Source: CAZMVU01 sp964569295 (GTDB lineage: Bacteria > Hydrogenedentota > Hydrogenedentia > Hydrogenedentales > JAGMZX01). From it: a stretch of DNA of 30,124 bases. The stretch lies in NCBI GenBank assembly GCA_964569295.1, contig CAZMVU010000038.1:1-30124 (forward strand), read 5' to 3'. This document shows, piece after piece, positions 18,732-27,340 of the stretch; the first letter of the stretch is position 1; each line of letters begins with the position of its first letter. The translations under genes were made by a program, and so were the position numbers. Below the pieces are notes generated by a model. It was not told the origin of the DNA. It made no database searches and saw only the letters and a list, made by a program, of their open reading frames with translations.

Positions 18732-19613
18732 CTAGAGGAAGCCTTCTTCCTGTTCGTTTAGAAATTGGATCAGGTAGTTCCCATAGCCGCTTTTCTCCAG
18801 CGGTTCGGCGAGCCGGCGCAGTTGGGCCGCGCCGATGAACCCCATCACATAGGCCACCTCCTCGATACAGCCGACCTTGAGTCCCTGGCGCTCTTCGATG
18901 GCCTGCACGAAGCTCGATGCCTGCATGAGCGAGGGGAACGTGCCCGTATCCAGCCAGGCGGTACCGCGGTCGAGCGCGCGCACATGCAGCCGGCCCCGGT
19001 CCAGATAGGTGCGGTTCACATCCGTTATCTCGAGTTCGCCCCGGGCACTGGGCGCGAGATTCTTCGCGATGTCAACCACGGTGTTATCATAGAAGTAAAG
19101 GCCGGGCACGGCGAAATGCGATCGCGGATACGCCGGCTTCTCTTCAATGCTGACGGCGCGCATGTTGTCGTCGAACTCGACCACGCCGTAGCGCTCCGGG
19201 TCGCTCACGTGATAGGCGAAGATAACGCCGCCCTCGGGGTCGCTGTTCGCCTGCAACAGTTTGCTCAAGCCCGACGCATAGAAAATGTTGTCGCCGAGAA
19301 TGAGCGCTACCTTGTCGCCGCCGATAAAATCCTCGCCGATCACAAACGCCTCGGCCAGTCCTTTCGGCACCGGCTGCACCGCATAAGCGAACCGGCAACC
19401 GAGTTGCGCGCCGTCGCCCAGCAACCGCTGAAAATTCGGCATATCCTCGGGCGTCGATATGATAAGTACCTCGCGAATCCCCGCAAGCATGAGCACCGAA
19501 AGCGGGTAGTAAATCATCGGTTTGTTATAGACTGGCATGAGCTGCTTGCTCACCGCGAGCGTGAGCGGATGCAAGCGCGTGCCAGCGCCCCCCGCGAGAA
19601 TGATGCCCTTCAT
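18732..19613 (-). CDS. rfbA: Glucose-1-phosphate thymidylyltransferase
   Basis: A 293-residue cytoplasmic nucleotidyltransferase (RmlA/RfbA) that makes dTDP-glucose from dTTP and glucose-1-phosphate, the first step of dTDP-rhamnose synthesis. Motifs: GGAGTRLHPLT at the N-terminus, KQLMPVYNKPMIYYPLSVLM, the metal-binding GDNIFYASGL, EEKPAYPRSHFAVPGLYFYD, EITDVNRTYL and AWLDTGTF. Length is normal for the family. The ATG at 19613 starts at the canonical MKGIILAGG, with GGAGG 10 nt upstream; the frame extends to 19643 without support. It stands alone: no rmlB, rmlC or rmlD is adjacent, so the rest of the pathway must be elsewhere. Confidence 0.97.
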   Translation of the reverse strand: MKGIILAGGAGTRLHPLTLAVSKQLMPVYNKPMIYYPLSVLMLAGIREVLIISTPEDMPNFQRLLGDGAQLGCRFAYAVQPVPKGLAEAFVIGEDFIGGDKVALILGDNIFYASGLSKLLQANSDPEGGVIFAYHVSDPERYGVVEFDDNMRAVSIEEKPAYPRSHFAVPGLYFYDNTVVDIAKNLAPSARGELEITDVNRTYLDRGRLHVRALDRGTAWLDTGTFPSLMQASSFVQAIEERQGLKVGCIEEVAYVMGFIGAAQLRRLAEPLEKSGYGNYLIQFLNEQEEGFL

Positions 19614-19692
19614 TGTGCCGTGTTCCTCCCGTTGGCCAACCACGAAATCACGCTATTGTAGGCGCGCCACGCCTGCCGCGCAAACGCCTGCG

Positions 19693-19728
19693 CCCCGGCT
19701 TGCGTTGCGTGTTGTTGGCAAGCCGGGG
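19693..19728. repeat. Inverted repeat in the rmlA upstream spacer
   Basis: A perfect 11-bp pair, CCCCGGCTTGC (19693-19703) and GCAAGCCGGGG (19718-19728), encloses 14 nt. It lies within the 333-bp gene-free stretch 19614-19946, about 80 bp upstream of the rmlA start. It could be an operator, a leader structure or a repeat remnant. Apart from the larger hairpin at 19867 I see nothing else definite in this gap. Confidence 0.5.
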
Positions 19729-19866
19729 AGGCGAGGCCAAGAAGTGGCAGGGGGCTGGGACTCTCCCCCCTTCGCCAAGGCGCTACGGAGTTCTCTCTTT
19801 AGGGTGAGCGCCCCATACTATACGAGCCTGGTCCGCAGGCCCAGGTCACCTTCCTGAACCAATTTC

Positions 19867-19904
19867 GGCGCCACGCCGTCCGGAAAACGGGACGGCGTGG
19901 CGCC
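19867..19904 (-). terminator. Strong 15-bp stem hairpin, probable terminator
   Basis: GGCGCCACGCCGTCC (19867-19881) and GGACGGCGTGGCGCC (19890-19904) form a perfect 15-bp stem with an 8-nt loop. It lies 42 bp past the stop of the minus-strand dehydrogenase gene. Neither side has a real T-run (minus strand continues GAAATTGG), so it may terminate by another mechanism, protect the 3' end, or insulate rmlA from the upstream gene. Confidence 0.55.
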
Positions 19905-19946
19905 ATCTATCGAAACGCCCGGGGCGGTTGGCGAGCCTGCGGCGGG

Positions 19947-20972
19947 TCAGGTGCGTGCGGACTCGCCGGTCTGGCCCACCGTGTTCTGTGGTGCGCCGGC
20001 GGCGAAAGCCTGAATGTTCCGGGCCGTGGTGTCGAGGATACGGTCACTGGCCTCGCGGGTGTTGAACGCACTGTGGGGAGTCACCACGACATTGCGCAGG
20101 CGCATGAGCACGCTGTCGGCAAGCAGGGTTTCGAGGTTATGCCGCCGCTGGTAGACGGAGCGCAGGAGCTCGGCCTCCTCGCGGATCACCGGTTCCTCCG
20201 GCAGCACATCGAGGCCCGCAGCGGCGAGCTTGCCCTCGGCGAGCGCCTTCACGAGTGCCTGATTCTCTACGACTTGGCCACGGGCGGTATTGATGAGCAC
20301 AGCCCCTTCTTTCATCTTCGCGAACGCGGCGCCATCGATGAGGTGGCGCGTCTTTTCGTTGCCGGGAACGTGCAGGGTGATAACATCCGCGTTGCGCAGC
20401 AGTTCATCCTGGGCTACATAGTTGAAGCCCAGTTCGCGGGCCGCTGCTTCGTTGTGCTGCACATCGCAGGCGAGCACGCGCATACCAAAGCCCTTGGCGA
20501 TACCGATAACACTCAGGCCGATCTCGCCAGTGCCGATGACGCCCAGGATGCGGCCGTTCAGGTCGAAGCCCTGCAAACCCTTGGGCGAGAAGTCGCCGCG
20601 CCGGGTCCGGTCGATAGCCTCGAACAGATTGTGGCTGATCGTAAGCAGCAGGCCGAAGACATGTTCCGCCACAGTGTTTTTCCCATAGTCCGGCACATTG
20701 CACACGGTGATGCCGCGCCTGCCGCAGTAGTCGAGGTCGATATGATCAAAGCCGGTGGATCGCGTGGTGATGAGCGTGAGGTTTTTCAGTTGCGCAAGGG
20801 TGTCGTTGCTAAGGTCCGAGTAGATGAAGGTCGACACTGCCTCGGCCTGCGGGTGATCCATTGCCGATTCCCGGGTGAGGGGCCGGCTTTCACAGGTCAG
20901 TTCGTGTTCCTCTTTCAGTTGCTGAAACACTGGGTTCTCCCAGGATTCGCACTCAAAAATGACGATCTTCAT
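19947..20972 (-). CDS. D-isomer-specific 2-hydroxyacid dehydrogenase
   Basis: A 341-residue NAD-dependent oxidoreductase interconverting a 2-oxoacid and a D-2-hydroxyacid; D-lactate dehydrogenase is the likeliest activity but substrate is inferred. The substrate domain includes TTRSTGFDHIDL; the NAD-binding motif GVIGTGEIG has its glycines at 147, 149 and 152. The catalytic triad is visible: Arg231 (NTARG), Glu260 (LPEEP) and His300 (TPHSAFNTREA). Length is normal. The ATG follows the stop of the broken kinase gene by 4 nt, and its ribosome binding site (GGAAG) lies inside that gene's end, so it was probably coupled to it. Confidence 0.92.
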   Translation of the reverse strand: MKIVIFECESWENPVFQQLKEEHELTCESRPLTRESAMDHPQAEAVSTFIYSDLSNDTLAQLKNLTLITTRSTGFDHIDLDYCGRRGITVCNVPDYGKNTVAEHVFGLLLTISHNLFEAIDRTRRGDFSPKGLQGFDLNGRILGVIGTGEIGLSVIGIAKGFGMRVLACDVQHNEAAARELGFNYVAQDELLRNADVITLHVPGNEKTRHLIDGAAFAKMKEGAVLINTARGQVVENQALVKALAEGKLAAAGLDVLPEEPVIREEAELLRSVYQRRHNLETLLADSVLMRLRNVVVTPHSAFNTREASDRILDTTARNIQAFAAGAPQNTVGQTGESART

Positions 20973-20976
20973 AGGG

Positions 20977-21376
20977 CTATTCTTCCGTTAACGCCATGCA
21001 CGCGAGATGCGCACGCACCAGCGTCTCTTCGATATTCTGGTGAAAGTGTTCAAGCGCACCGTCGTTGTTCACCGTTACATCCGCCTGGGCAATCGTGGTG
21101 GCCAGGTGAAACTGCGCTTCCTCCGGCATGCGAATGCCCGAGATGCCAGGCATCTACCACGAGCTTGCGGCTAAAGACACCGCGTCCGTGTGCCTCCTCA
21201 TAACGGCGCGAAATCTGATGCGGGTTGTCGCGCGTCAACGCAACGCCTTCCTCGCACGCAATCGCACACACTGCATCGCCCACGGCGTGCATCGGGATAT
21301 TGCAGCGCTGTTCGAGGTATCGGCCGAGCACGTCTTTGCCCGATCCGTTCTTGCCTATGATGCCGATAACGCGCAT
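20977..21376 (-). pseudogene. Frameshifted P-loop kinase remnant (CoaE/UPF0200-like)
   Basis: The ATG at 21376, with AAAGGA 5 nt upstream, opens a P-loop kinase-like protein: MRVIGIIGKNGSGKDVLGRY, where GKNGSGKD is the phosphate-binding loop. This frame stays family-like for about 75 residues (to RKLVVDA) and then turns into non-family sequence. The expected C-terminus is found in the +1 frame: GIRMPEEAQF and ADVTVNNDGALEHFHQNIEE, ending at TAG 20977-20979. Joining needs one extra base to be removed near 21145-21155. Even then the product would be about 130 residues, short of the usual 180-200, so an internal deletion is likely. A sequencing error could explain the frameshift but not the missing middle. 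Dephospho-CoA kinase or a related nucleotide kinase is the nearest family by memory. Confidence 0.7.
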
Positions 21377-21669
21377 GGTTCCTTTCCCGGCCACCGTATC
21401 GGGTAACAAGCGTCCGGCAGACGCCTGTTCCAACTACATGAGCAGCCGCCTGCGTTTGTGTGGAGCAAGCATCGTGCCCACACTCCCGAAGCGGCCGGGC
21501 GGGCGCCATGTGCGGCATGTATGGCGGAAACGGCGCCATCGGTCGTCACACCTTTAGCCAGTACCGCGTAAGATGGAAACACCTACACGCCGCCATAGGG
21601 CGCACGCTGGCCAGCCTGTGCTGCACAGGAGATCACGCCTTATAGTGCGCGCGCGGCCGTACTGAACCG
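21377..21669. other. Gene-free spacer with small palindromes
   Basis: About 290 bp between the broken kinase gene and the secDF terminator. It should hold the promoter of the kinase-dehydrogenase pair on the minus strand, but I see no clear -35/-10 pair. Small hairpins are GCGTC-CGGCA-GACGC (21410-21424) and CCTGTG-CTG-CACAGG (21615-21629). Short open frames here have no recognisable family features. Confidence 0.4.
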
Positions 21670-21701
21670 AAAAACCGGGAGCGGACACTGTCCGCTCCCG
21701 G
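21670..21701 (-). terminator. Intrinsic terminator of the secDF operon
   Basis: On the minus strand CCGGGAGCGGA and its complement TCCGCTCCCGG form a perfect 11-bp stem with a 5-nt loop, directly followed by TTTTTCGG. It begins 27 bp past the secDF stop. Stem, spacing and T-run match a classic rho-independent terminator. Confidence 0.9.
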
Positions 21702-21728
21702 CATGAGAAACGTGGTTGCAGGGCTGCT

Positions 21729-24653
21729 CTAGGCGGGGGATTCCCCGGCCTTTTGCTTCTTCGCCTTCTTCTTCCCCTTACCTTTGCCTTCACCCGTATC
21801 GCCCGGCTGTTCAAGCCGGCCGAAGAGCACCTGCCAAGCGTAGGCCGCAGAACTGGCGACGAAAACGGAGGAGTAGCTGCCGACGAGCACCCCGATGATA
21901 AGCGCAAACGCAAAGTCGTTGATCGCATTGCCACCGAAAAGGAAAAGCGCCACCACAACAAACAGGGTTGTAATGGATGTAAGCAGCGTGCGGGCAAGGG
22001 TCTGGTTGATGCTCTTGTTCAGGATATCGAGGAAGGAGTAGCCCTTGCCGCGGTAGAGTTGCATGTCCTCACGAACACGGTCGAACACCACGATCGTGTC
22101 GTTGAGTGAGTAACCAATGATGGTGAGGATCGCCGCGATAACCGGCATGCTGATTTCGCGGCCGGTGAGGGCAAACAGGCCTACGGTGATGATCACATCG
22201 TGGGCAAGGGCGATCACCGCCGCAACGGCGAACCGCAGCTCGAACCGGAACCACAGGTAGACGATGATAAAAATGAGCGCTGCGCCGATGGCCGTGAGTG
22301 CATCGTAACGCAGTTGCTTGCCCACCGCCGGACCTACGTCCTGTTCGCCAACGACGTTCACGTTCTCGATGTCGTTATTCGGCGTAAGCGCAGCGAGGCT
22401 CTCCCGGATGCGCTGGCCCACGGAGATGAATTCAGTATCCGCAGCCGCCCCCGTTGTCACCACACCCGTATTCTCGTCTTCCGGATCATCGAGGATCCCC
22501 GTGTCATCCGTGTCGGCATCCGACGGCTCGGCATCCCCGGCGTCTTCGGGCGTTTCGGCGGCTTCCTCGGGCGCCTGCGCATGCGCGACATTGCGCCACC
22601 AGGCCGTTTCCGTGCCCCCGTTGCCGCCAGCGCCACCGGTGCCCACGCGAATGAGGAAATGATTCTGGTCGCCGGCGCCGCCTATCTCCTGCACCACGGG
22701 ACTCTCGAAGCCAGCGCCGGCGAGGGCCTCACGCACTTCACCCACCGGTATCGAGCGCGGTGCATCGAGCGTTACCTCGATATTCGTGCCCTCGGTAAAG
22801 TCGACACCGAAGTTGTCCTGCCCGCGCATGATAAACATGCCCATGCCCACCGCAACAACAAGCACGCTCACCCCCGCCGCCGGCACCCGGCCCCTCATGA
22901 AGGGAATCTGCGTTTCTGGCTTCAGAATCGCGAGCATGGTGAGTTTTTTCAACCATTCTTTGCGCACGAGGACCTCGAACATCGCCCGCGTTACCACAAG
23001 TGCGCAGAACACACTGGACACAATGCCGATGCTCAGCGCAACGGCGAAGCCTTGGATAGGCCCGGTGCCGAACTGCATGAGCACGAGTGCGGCGATGAGC
23101 GTGGTTACGTTCGCGTCGAGGATGGTCACCGCCGCCCGGTCGAAGCCGTTGGTTATCGAGGCAGGCACCGAGTGCCCGAGGCGCAGCTCCTCGCGGATAC
23201 GCTCGAAGATCAGCACATTCGCGTCCACCGCCATACCCACGGTGAGTATGAGCCCGGCAATACCCGGCAGGGTCAGCGTAAGGTTGAAATAGGCCATGGC
23301 GGCGATGACGAAAATGGCATTGAGCACGAGGGCTACAATCGCGATCCCGCCGGAGGTGAGGTAGTACAGCAGCATGAACACCGCGACACACGCAATACCG
23401 ACAACCGCCGAGGTGACGCCGCTGCGTACCGAATCCGCGCCGAGCGACGGGCCGACCACGCGCGTATATTCCTCATGCACCGGCACGGCCATGGAGCCCG
23501 AGTTCAGCGCGATGGCGAGGTCACGCGCTTCTTCACCCGAGAAGTCGCCGCTAATAACACCGCTGGTCGTGATCTGGTCGCGGATAACCGGCGCGGAGAG
23601 GACCACATTGTCCACGAGGATAGCCATGCGCCGGCCGATATTCTCCTCGGTCACTTCGCCGAAATGCTGGCCCGCCTGATTGCTCATGGCGAAGGCGATC
23701 TGCCAGGCCTGCACCGCCGTCTGGTCCGGGCGCGCCATGGCCTGTTGCAGGCCCTCGCCCGTTTGGATCGGCTCCTGCTCGAGCAGGTAAATCCGGTATA
23801 CCTGATCATCCTCGGGCTTGGGCGGAGAGGAAAACCGCACCACCTTGTCCTCGGGGATGATCCCGCGTTCCCGGGCCTGGGCAATGGTGTCCGACACGGC
23901 CTCGTAGTTTTCCGCGGGCAGTTCCGGGGTGGCGATGTCGCTCGAACGGTTGAAGTAGGACGGAAATTCCGGGAACGCTTCGGAGACCGCGCGCCATACC
24001 GGACGTGCTTCGTCGCCCTCGGCTACAATGTGGAAATTGAGCTGGGCCGTTTTCTTGATCAGGCGCACCGCGCGCTCGATGTCTTTCTCGCCCGGGAGCT
24101 GAATCTGAATCTGGTTGTCGCCGAGGGTCTGAATGACCGGTTCCTGGGCCTCGAACTCGTGCACGCGCCGGCGCACCTGCTGCAGGATAGCCTCCTGCAG
24201 TTCCTCTTGAATGTCGGCATCCGAGTAGCCGGACTCGCGCTTCTGTTCGATGTGCTCCTCCGGCAAATCGTGCCAATCGAAGCTGATCACCATATGCACA
24301 CCGCCCTGCAGGTCGAGACCGAGGGTGATGACCATTTCGTTATCAAACTCAGCCCACCGCTGCACAGCATAGTAAAGCTGACCCAGCATTCCCGCCGTGC
24401 GGCGGTCCGGATCGCGGTCTTCCATGCGCCACTTCTCGAGGCGTGCTTCGCGGGTGCCCGGCTCGGGCCGCCGGGGATCCTCTTTGCGTTCCTCGGGCGG
24501 GAGGCTCAGGTATTCAAGGCGTTCTTCGCGTGAAAGACTCTGGTATTCTTCGTCGCTCGGCAGGGTCATCCACCCAATGGTCGGGTAGATGTTGATAAGG
24601 GCCGCGATCACGAGCGCCCAGATCAGTAGTGCGCGGTAAGGGTGTTTCTTCAT
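21729..24653 (-). CDS. secDF: Fused protein translocase subunit SecD-SecF
   Basis: A 974-residue inner-membrane protein that joins SecD and SecF and uses the proton gradient to help complete Sec-dependent export. SecD part (about 1-590): first TM at 7-28, GLDLQGGVHMVI, the SGDFSGEEARDLAIALNSG region, and the proton-path motif VGMAVDANVLIFERIREE. SecF part (about 600-930): NFGVDFTEGTNIEV and IGYSLNDTIVVFDRVRED. About 12 membrane segments in all. Odd features are a very charged insert after the first TM (about 32-85) and a Gly-rich then acidic insert of some 70 residues in the SecF periplasmic domain (about 667-740). The C-terminus is Lys-rich. It is the last gene of the TPR-tgt-yajC-secDF operon. 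GGAG lies about 12 nt before the ATG. Confidence 0.97.
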   Translation of the reverse strand: MKKHPYRALLIWALVIAALINIYPTIGWMTLPSDEEYQSLSREERLEYLSLPPEERKEDPRRPEPGTREARLEKWRMEDRDPDRRTAGMLGQLYYAVQRWAEFDNEMVITLGLDLQGGVHMVISFDWHDLPEEHIEQKRESGYSDADIQEELQEAILQQVRRRVHEFEAQEPVIQTLGDNQIQIQLPGEKDIERAVRLIKKTAQLNFHIVAEGDEARPVWRAVSEAFPEFPSYFNRSSDIATPELPAENYEAVSDTIAQARERGIIPEDKVVRFSSPPKPEDDQVYRIYLLEQEPIQTGEGLQQAMARPDQTAVQAWQIAFAMSNQAGQHFGEVTEENIGRRMAILVDNVVLSAPVIRDQITTSGVISGDFSGEEARDLAIALNSGSMAVPVHEEYTRVVGPSLGADSVRSGVTSAVVGIACVAVFMLLYYLTSGGIAIVALVLNAIFVIAAMAYFNLTLTLPGIAGLILTVGMAVDANVLIFERIREELRLGHSVPASITNGFDRAAVTILDANVTTLIAALVLMQFGTGPIQGFAVALSIGIVSSVFCALVVTRAMFEVLVRKEWLKKLTMLAILKPETQIPFMRGRVPAAGVSVLVVAVGMGMFIMRGQDNFGVDFTEGTNIEVTLDAPRSIPVGEVREALAGAGFESPVVQEIGGAGDQNHFLIRVGTGGAGGNGGTETAWWRNVAHAQAPEEAAETPEDAGDAEPSDADTDDTGILDDPEDENTGVVTTGAAADTEFISVGQRIRESLAALTPNNDIENVNVVGEQDVGPAVGKQLRYDALTAIGAALIFIIVYLWFRFELRFAVAAVIALAHDVIITVGLFALTGREISMPVIAAILTIIGYSLNDTIVVFDRVREDMQLYRGKGYSFLDILNKSINQTLARTLLTSITTLFVVVALFLFGGNAINDFAFALIIGVLVGSYSSVFVASSAAYAWQVLFGRLEQPGDTGEGKGKGKKKAKKQKAGESPA

Positions 24654-24722
24654 CTTATGGGGACTCCGGTACGAATGGACCTGGTTGCCGGGGGTGATTG
24701 CGATGTTGCGGGGTGGGTGCGC

Positions 24723-25241
24723 CTACTTTTTGTCTGCGGATTTCTCTTCGGGCGATACCACCCGCGACACCGCACTGCGCAGGAACTTCACGGTTACGTC
24801 GTCATCGAGCTTAATGATGGCGTGTTCCTCGCCCAGGCTCTGGATAGTGCCGACCATCCCGCCAATGGTGACCACCTCATCGCCTTTCTGCAGGGCGCTG
24901 ATCATCTGCTTACGTTTCTTCTCTTCACGCTGGCGCGGCCAGGAGAGCAGGAACATCATGACCACGAAGATAAGCAGCAAGAAAATGAGGCTGCTGCCGC
25001 CGCCCCCGCCCTCTTCGCCGCATCCGCCGAAAGGCGGCGTTTCTCCGCCGTTGCCGCCCGCGGGCGCGCCGTTGCCGCCGCCGCCATCCGCGGGATCACC
25101 GGGCGCGTTCGGCGCCTGGGCATACACCTGCCCCGCCCAGAACATCACCTTGCCCATCATCAGGGCCACTACAACGGCCCCACTTCTGGCCGCCGCCTTG
25201 AACGCCACCGCTGCGGCTTTCGCGTGTTCAGACCACCACAC
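24723..25241 (-). CDS. yajC: Sec translocon accessory subunit YajC
   Basis: A 172-residue protein; YajC associates with SecDF at the Sec translocon. The conserved part is a membrane segment at about 84-101 (SLIFLLLIFVVMMFLL), a basic stretch, then the small beta domain with ISALQKGDEVVTIGGMVG. It is longer than the usual 100 or so residues because of an N-terminal signal-like region (1-43, ending QVYAQA) and a Gly/Asn/Pro-rich linker (44-83). The start is taken as the GTG at 25241, with GGAGG 8 nt upstream; the open frame continues to 25292 without such a site, and ATGs at residues 28-29 are alternatives. It sits between tgt and secDF, the usual order. Confidence 0.92.
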   Translation of the reverse strand: MWWSEHAKAAAVAFKAAARSGAVVVALMMGKVMFWAGQVYAQAPNAPGDPADGGGGNGAPAGGNGGETPPFGGCGEEGGGGGSSLIFLLLIFVVMMFLLSWPRQREEKKRKQMISALQKGDEVVTIGGMVGTIQSLGEEHAIIKLDDDVTVKFLRSAVSRVVSPEEKSADKK

Positions 25242-25292
25242 GTAGCTATCCTCCGCGTTTTCGGATTTTCTGCAACATACACGAAGGCGCAA

Positions 25293-26420
25293 TCACCTGC
25301 TGGAATATGCGTGGAGAAAGGCGCCCTTGAATTCCTGGAATCGGCCGGCCCGAATCGCCCGCCGAATTCGAGTCCCAAATTGTAGCATAAAGGACAAGTT
25401 GTGTAAAGTATTGAGGCGCAAGGCCCCGATCTCGCCCGCCCGGTACAGGTGATGCAGATACGCGCGGCTGTAGCGGCGGCATACGGGGCACGTGCACGCG
25501 GCGTCCACGGGCCCGAAATCGTGCCGGTGGCAGGCGTTTTTCAGGTTTATCCGCCCGCCCCACGTGAACAATTGTCCATTACGCGCATTACGTGTCGGCA
25601 TCACGCAGTCGAACATATCCACCCCCTGCTCGACCGCCGCCAGGATGTCCTCCGGCGGGCCAACACCCATGAGGTAGCGCGGTTTGTTCTCCGGCAGGTG
25701 GGGCGTGGTCCAGCGCACCACCGCATACATCTCGTCCTTGGTCTCGCCCACACTCACGCCGCCAATGGCGTAACCCGGAAAATCGAGGGCTACCGTGGCC
25801 TGAGCGCTCTCGACCCGAAGGTCTTCATAGACGCTGCCTTGCACGATCCCGAACAACGCCTGATCCACCGCCTCGCGCGCCTCCCAGCGCCGCTTGCAAC
25901 GCGCGGCCCAGTCCACTGTCATCCGCATCGAGGCGGCGGCGGTGGCATAGTCCACGGGGTAGGCCGTGCACTCGTCGAAGCACATGATGATATCCGCACC
26001 GATGCTGCCCTGAATATCCACCGCCTTTTCCGGCGTGAAACAATGCTTCGATCCATCCAGGTGACTTTGAAACGTCACGCCTTCCGGCGTGATCTTGTTC
26101 CGATCACCCAGGCTGAACACCTGAAATCCGCCCGAATCCGTGAGAATGGGCCGTGGCCAATCCATGAATTCATGCAGGCCGCCCCCTGCCTCGATCACAT
26201 CGAGACCCGGGCGCAGATAGAGATGGTAGGCGTTGCCCAGAATGATCGGTACATCGAGGGCCTCGAGATCTTCCTGCGCCAGCGCTTTCACCGCTCCCTG
26301 CGTGCCCACGGGCATGAAGGTGGGCGTCTCCACCACGCCATGGGGTAACGTGAGGCGGCCCGTGCGTGCATTGCAGCCGGGATCCCGCGCTTCCACATCG
26401 AAAGTCATCGCGTAGTACAT
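25293..26420 (-). CDS. tgt: Queuine tRNA-ribosyltransferase
   Basis: A 375-residue enzyme that swaps guanine at position 34 of GUN-anticodon tRNAs for preQ1 in queuosine synthesis. Active-site motifs: DSGGFQVFSL with the general-base Asp95, GIVQGS at 191-196, and VDMFDCVMPTRNARNG with the nucleophile Asp271. Zinc ligands are Cys309, Cys311, Cys314 and His340. Length is normal. I chose the ATG at 26420, which follows GGAAAG; a TTG at 26453 overlapping the upstream stop and an ATG at 26408 are alternatives. It is 29 bp downstream of the TPR gene and 51 bp upstream of yajC, the widespread tgt-yajC-secD order. Confidence 0.97.
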   Translation of the reverse strand: MYYAMTFDVEARDPGCNARTGRLTLPHGVVETPTFMPVGTQGAVKALAQEDLEALDVPIILGNAYHLYLRPGLDVIEAGGGLHEFMDWPRPILTDSGGFQVFSLGDRNKITPEGVTFQSHLDGSKHCFTPEKAVDIQGSIGADIIMCFDECTAYPVDYATAAASMRMTVDWAARCKRRWEAREAVDQALFGIVQGSVYEDLRVESAQATVALDFPGYAIGGVSVGETKDEMYAVVRWTTPHLPENKPRYLMGVGPPEDILAAVEQGVDMFDCVMPTRNARNGQLFTWGGRINLKNACHRHDFGPVDAACTCPVCRRYSRAYLHHLYRAGEIGALRLNTLHNLSFMLQFGTRIRRAIRAGRFQEFKGAFLHAYSSR

Positions 26421-26449
26421 ACCGCGCTTTCCAACTACCCGCCCACCAA

Positions 26450-27340
26450 TCAACCGGCGGCGCCGGCCGGCGGCTCTTCGGCGGGCGAATCCGATTCGAT
26501 ATAAGGCATGTCCTCGCGATACTCCTCGACATAGACCAACTTGCGAAATTCCGGCGAATTGCGCACCGGGTCGAAATCGGGGTCATTGCGCGCCTCGAGA
26601 CGCAGGCTTTCGCCCAGGTCGATCGCCTTCGACAGATACTCGGCGGTTTTCTCCGGCTGTTCCTGTAAGCTGTACACGCACGCGAGGTTGTAGTAGGGCT
26701 TTGGGTGGGCCGGTTCAAGCTCGATGGCACGCTCATAAAAGGTCTTCGCCTCATCGAGCCGTCCGAGACTGACCAGCAGGTTCGCATAGTTCGTATTCGT
26801 CGCCACGCTGTCCGGCGCCAGCTCGAGCGCCTTCAAGGCTTCCTTTTCCGCCTCCTCATAGCGCTCCGCCAGCCGCAGGATAATGGCGAGGCTGTCATGG
26901 GGCCGGCTCCACTCGGGATCGAGCTCCGCCGCCTTGCGCAATGCCGCCACCGCTTCCTCCGTACGGCGGAATGCAAACCCGCCGAGCAGGTTTCCAAGGC
27001 CTACATACGGCCAGCTCCAGTCCGGCCGTGCGGCAATGGCACGCTTGAACAACGCCGCCGCCCCATTGTAATTGCTCTCCCGCACATATTGCAGGCCCAG
27101 CAGGTAGTAGCCCGCCGCATGGCGCACCCGCCCCGCCTCGACCGCGACCGCCGCTGCGCGAATTGCCGCGCGCGTGTGTGACTCCCAGGCCGAGGGGTCC
27201 TCTTCGAGCAGGGCCAGCGCCCGTGCCACGCTGTCTTCTTCAAGCGGCGCCGGTGCAAGGGCCTGGCGCGCCCCGAGGACCACGGCCGTGATGGCGAGCA
27301 GCGCCGCCGCGATGGCCCATATATAGCGATGATGTGCCAT
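26450..27340 (-). CDS. Membrane-anchored TPR repeat protein
   Basis: A 296-residue protein with an N-terminal signal anchor (about residues 5-24) and about four to five tetratricopeptide repeats between 75 and 235. Typical repeat segments are NYNGAAALFKRAIAARPDWS, TEEAVAALRKAAELDPEWS, YEEAEKEALKALELAPDS and LDEAKTFYERAIELEPAHP. The C-terminus is acidic and Pro/Ala-rich. TPRs bind protein partners, so it is probably a periplasmic scaffold; partner unknown. As first gene of the operon leading to tgt, yajC and secDF it may be linked to protein export, which is inference from position. Confidence 0.9.
   Translation of the reverse strand: MAHHRYIWAIAAALLAITAVVLGARQALAPAPLEEDSVARALALLEEDPSAWESHTRAAIRAAAVAVEAGRVRHAAGYYLLGLQYVRESNYNGAAALFKRAIAARPDWSWPYVGLGNLLGGFAFRRTEEAVAALRKAAELDPEWSRPHDSLAIILRLAERYEEAEKEALKALELAPDSVATNTNYANLLVSLGRLDEAKTFYERAIELEPAHPKPYYNLACVYSLQEQPEKTAEYLSKAIDLGESLRLEARNDPDFDPVRNSPEFRKLVYVEEYREDMPYIESDSPAEEPPAGAAG

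Noticed and set aside
18530..18838. 102-codon frame reaching into rmlA
   Set aside because: It overlaps the 3' end of a certain gene on the other strand and loses any Rossmann-like pattern after ten residues; kept only as a low-interest finding.
22200..24533. 777-codon frame opposite secDF
   Set aside because: It is an antisense shadow of a well-identified gene in GC-rich DNA, with Arg/His-rich low-complexity translation and no motifs.
25242..25292. Longer N-terminus for YajC
   Set aside because: The extra 17 residues contain no signal features and lie upstream of a strong GGAGG site that fits the GTG at 25241.
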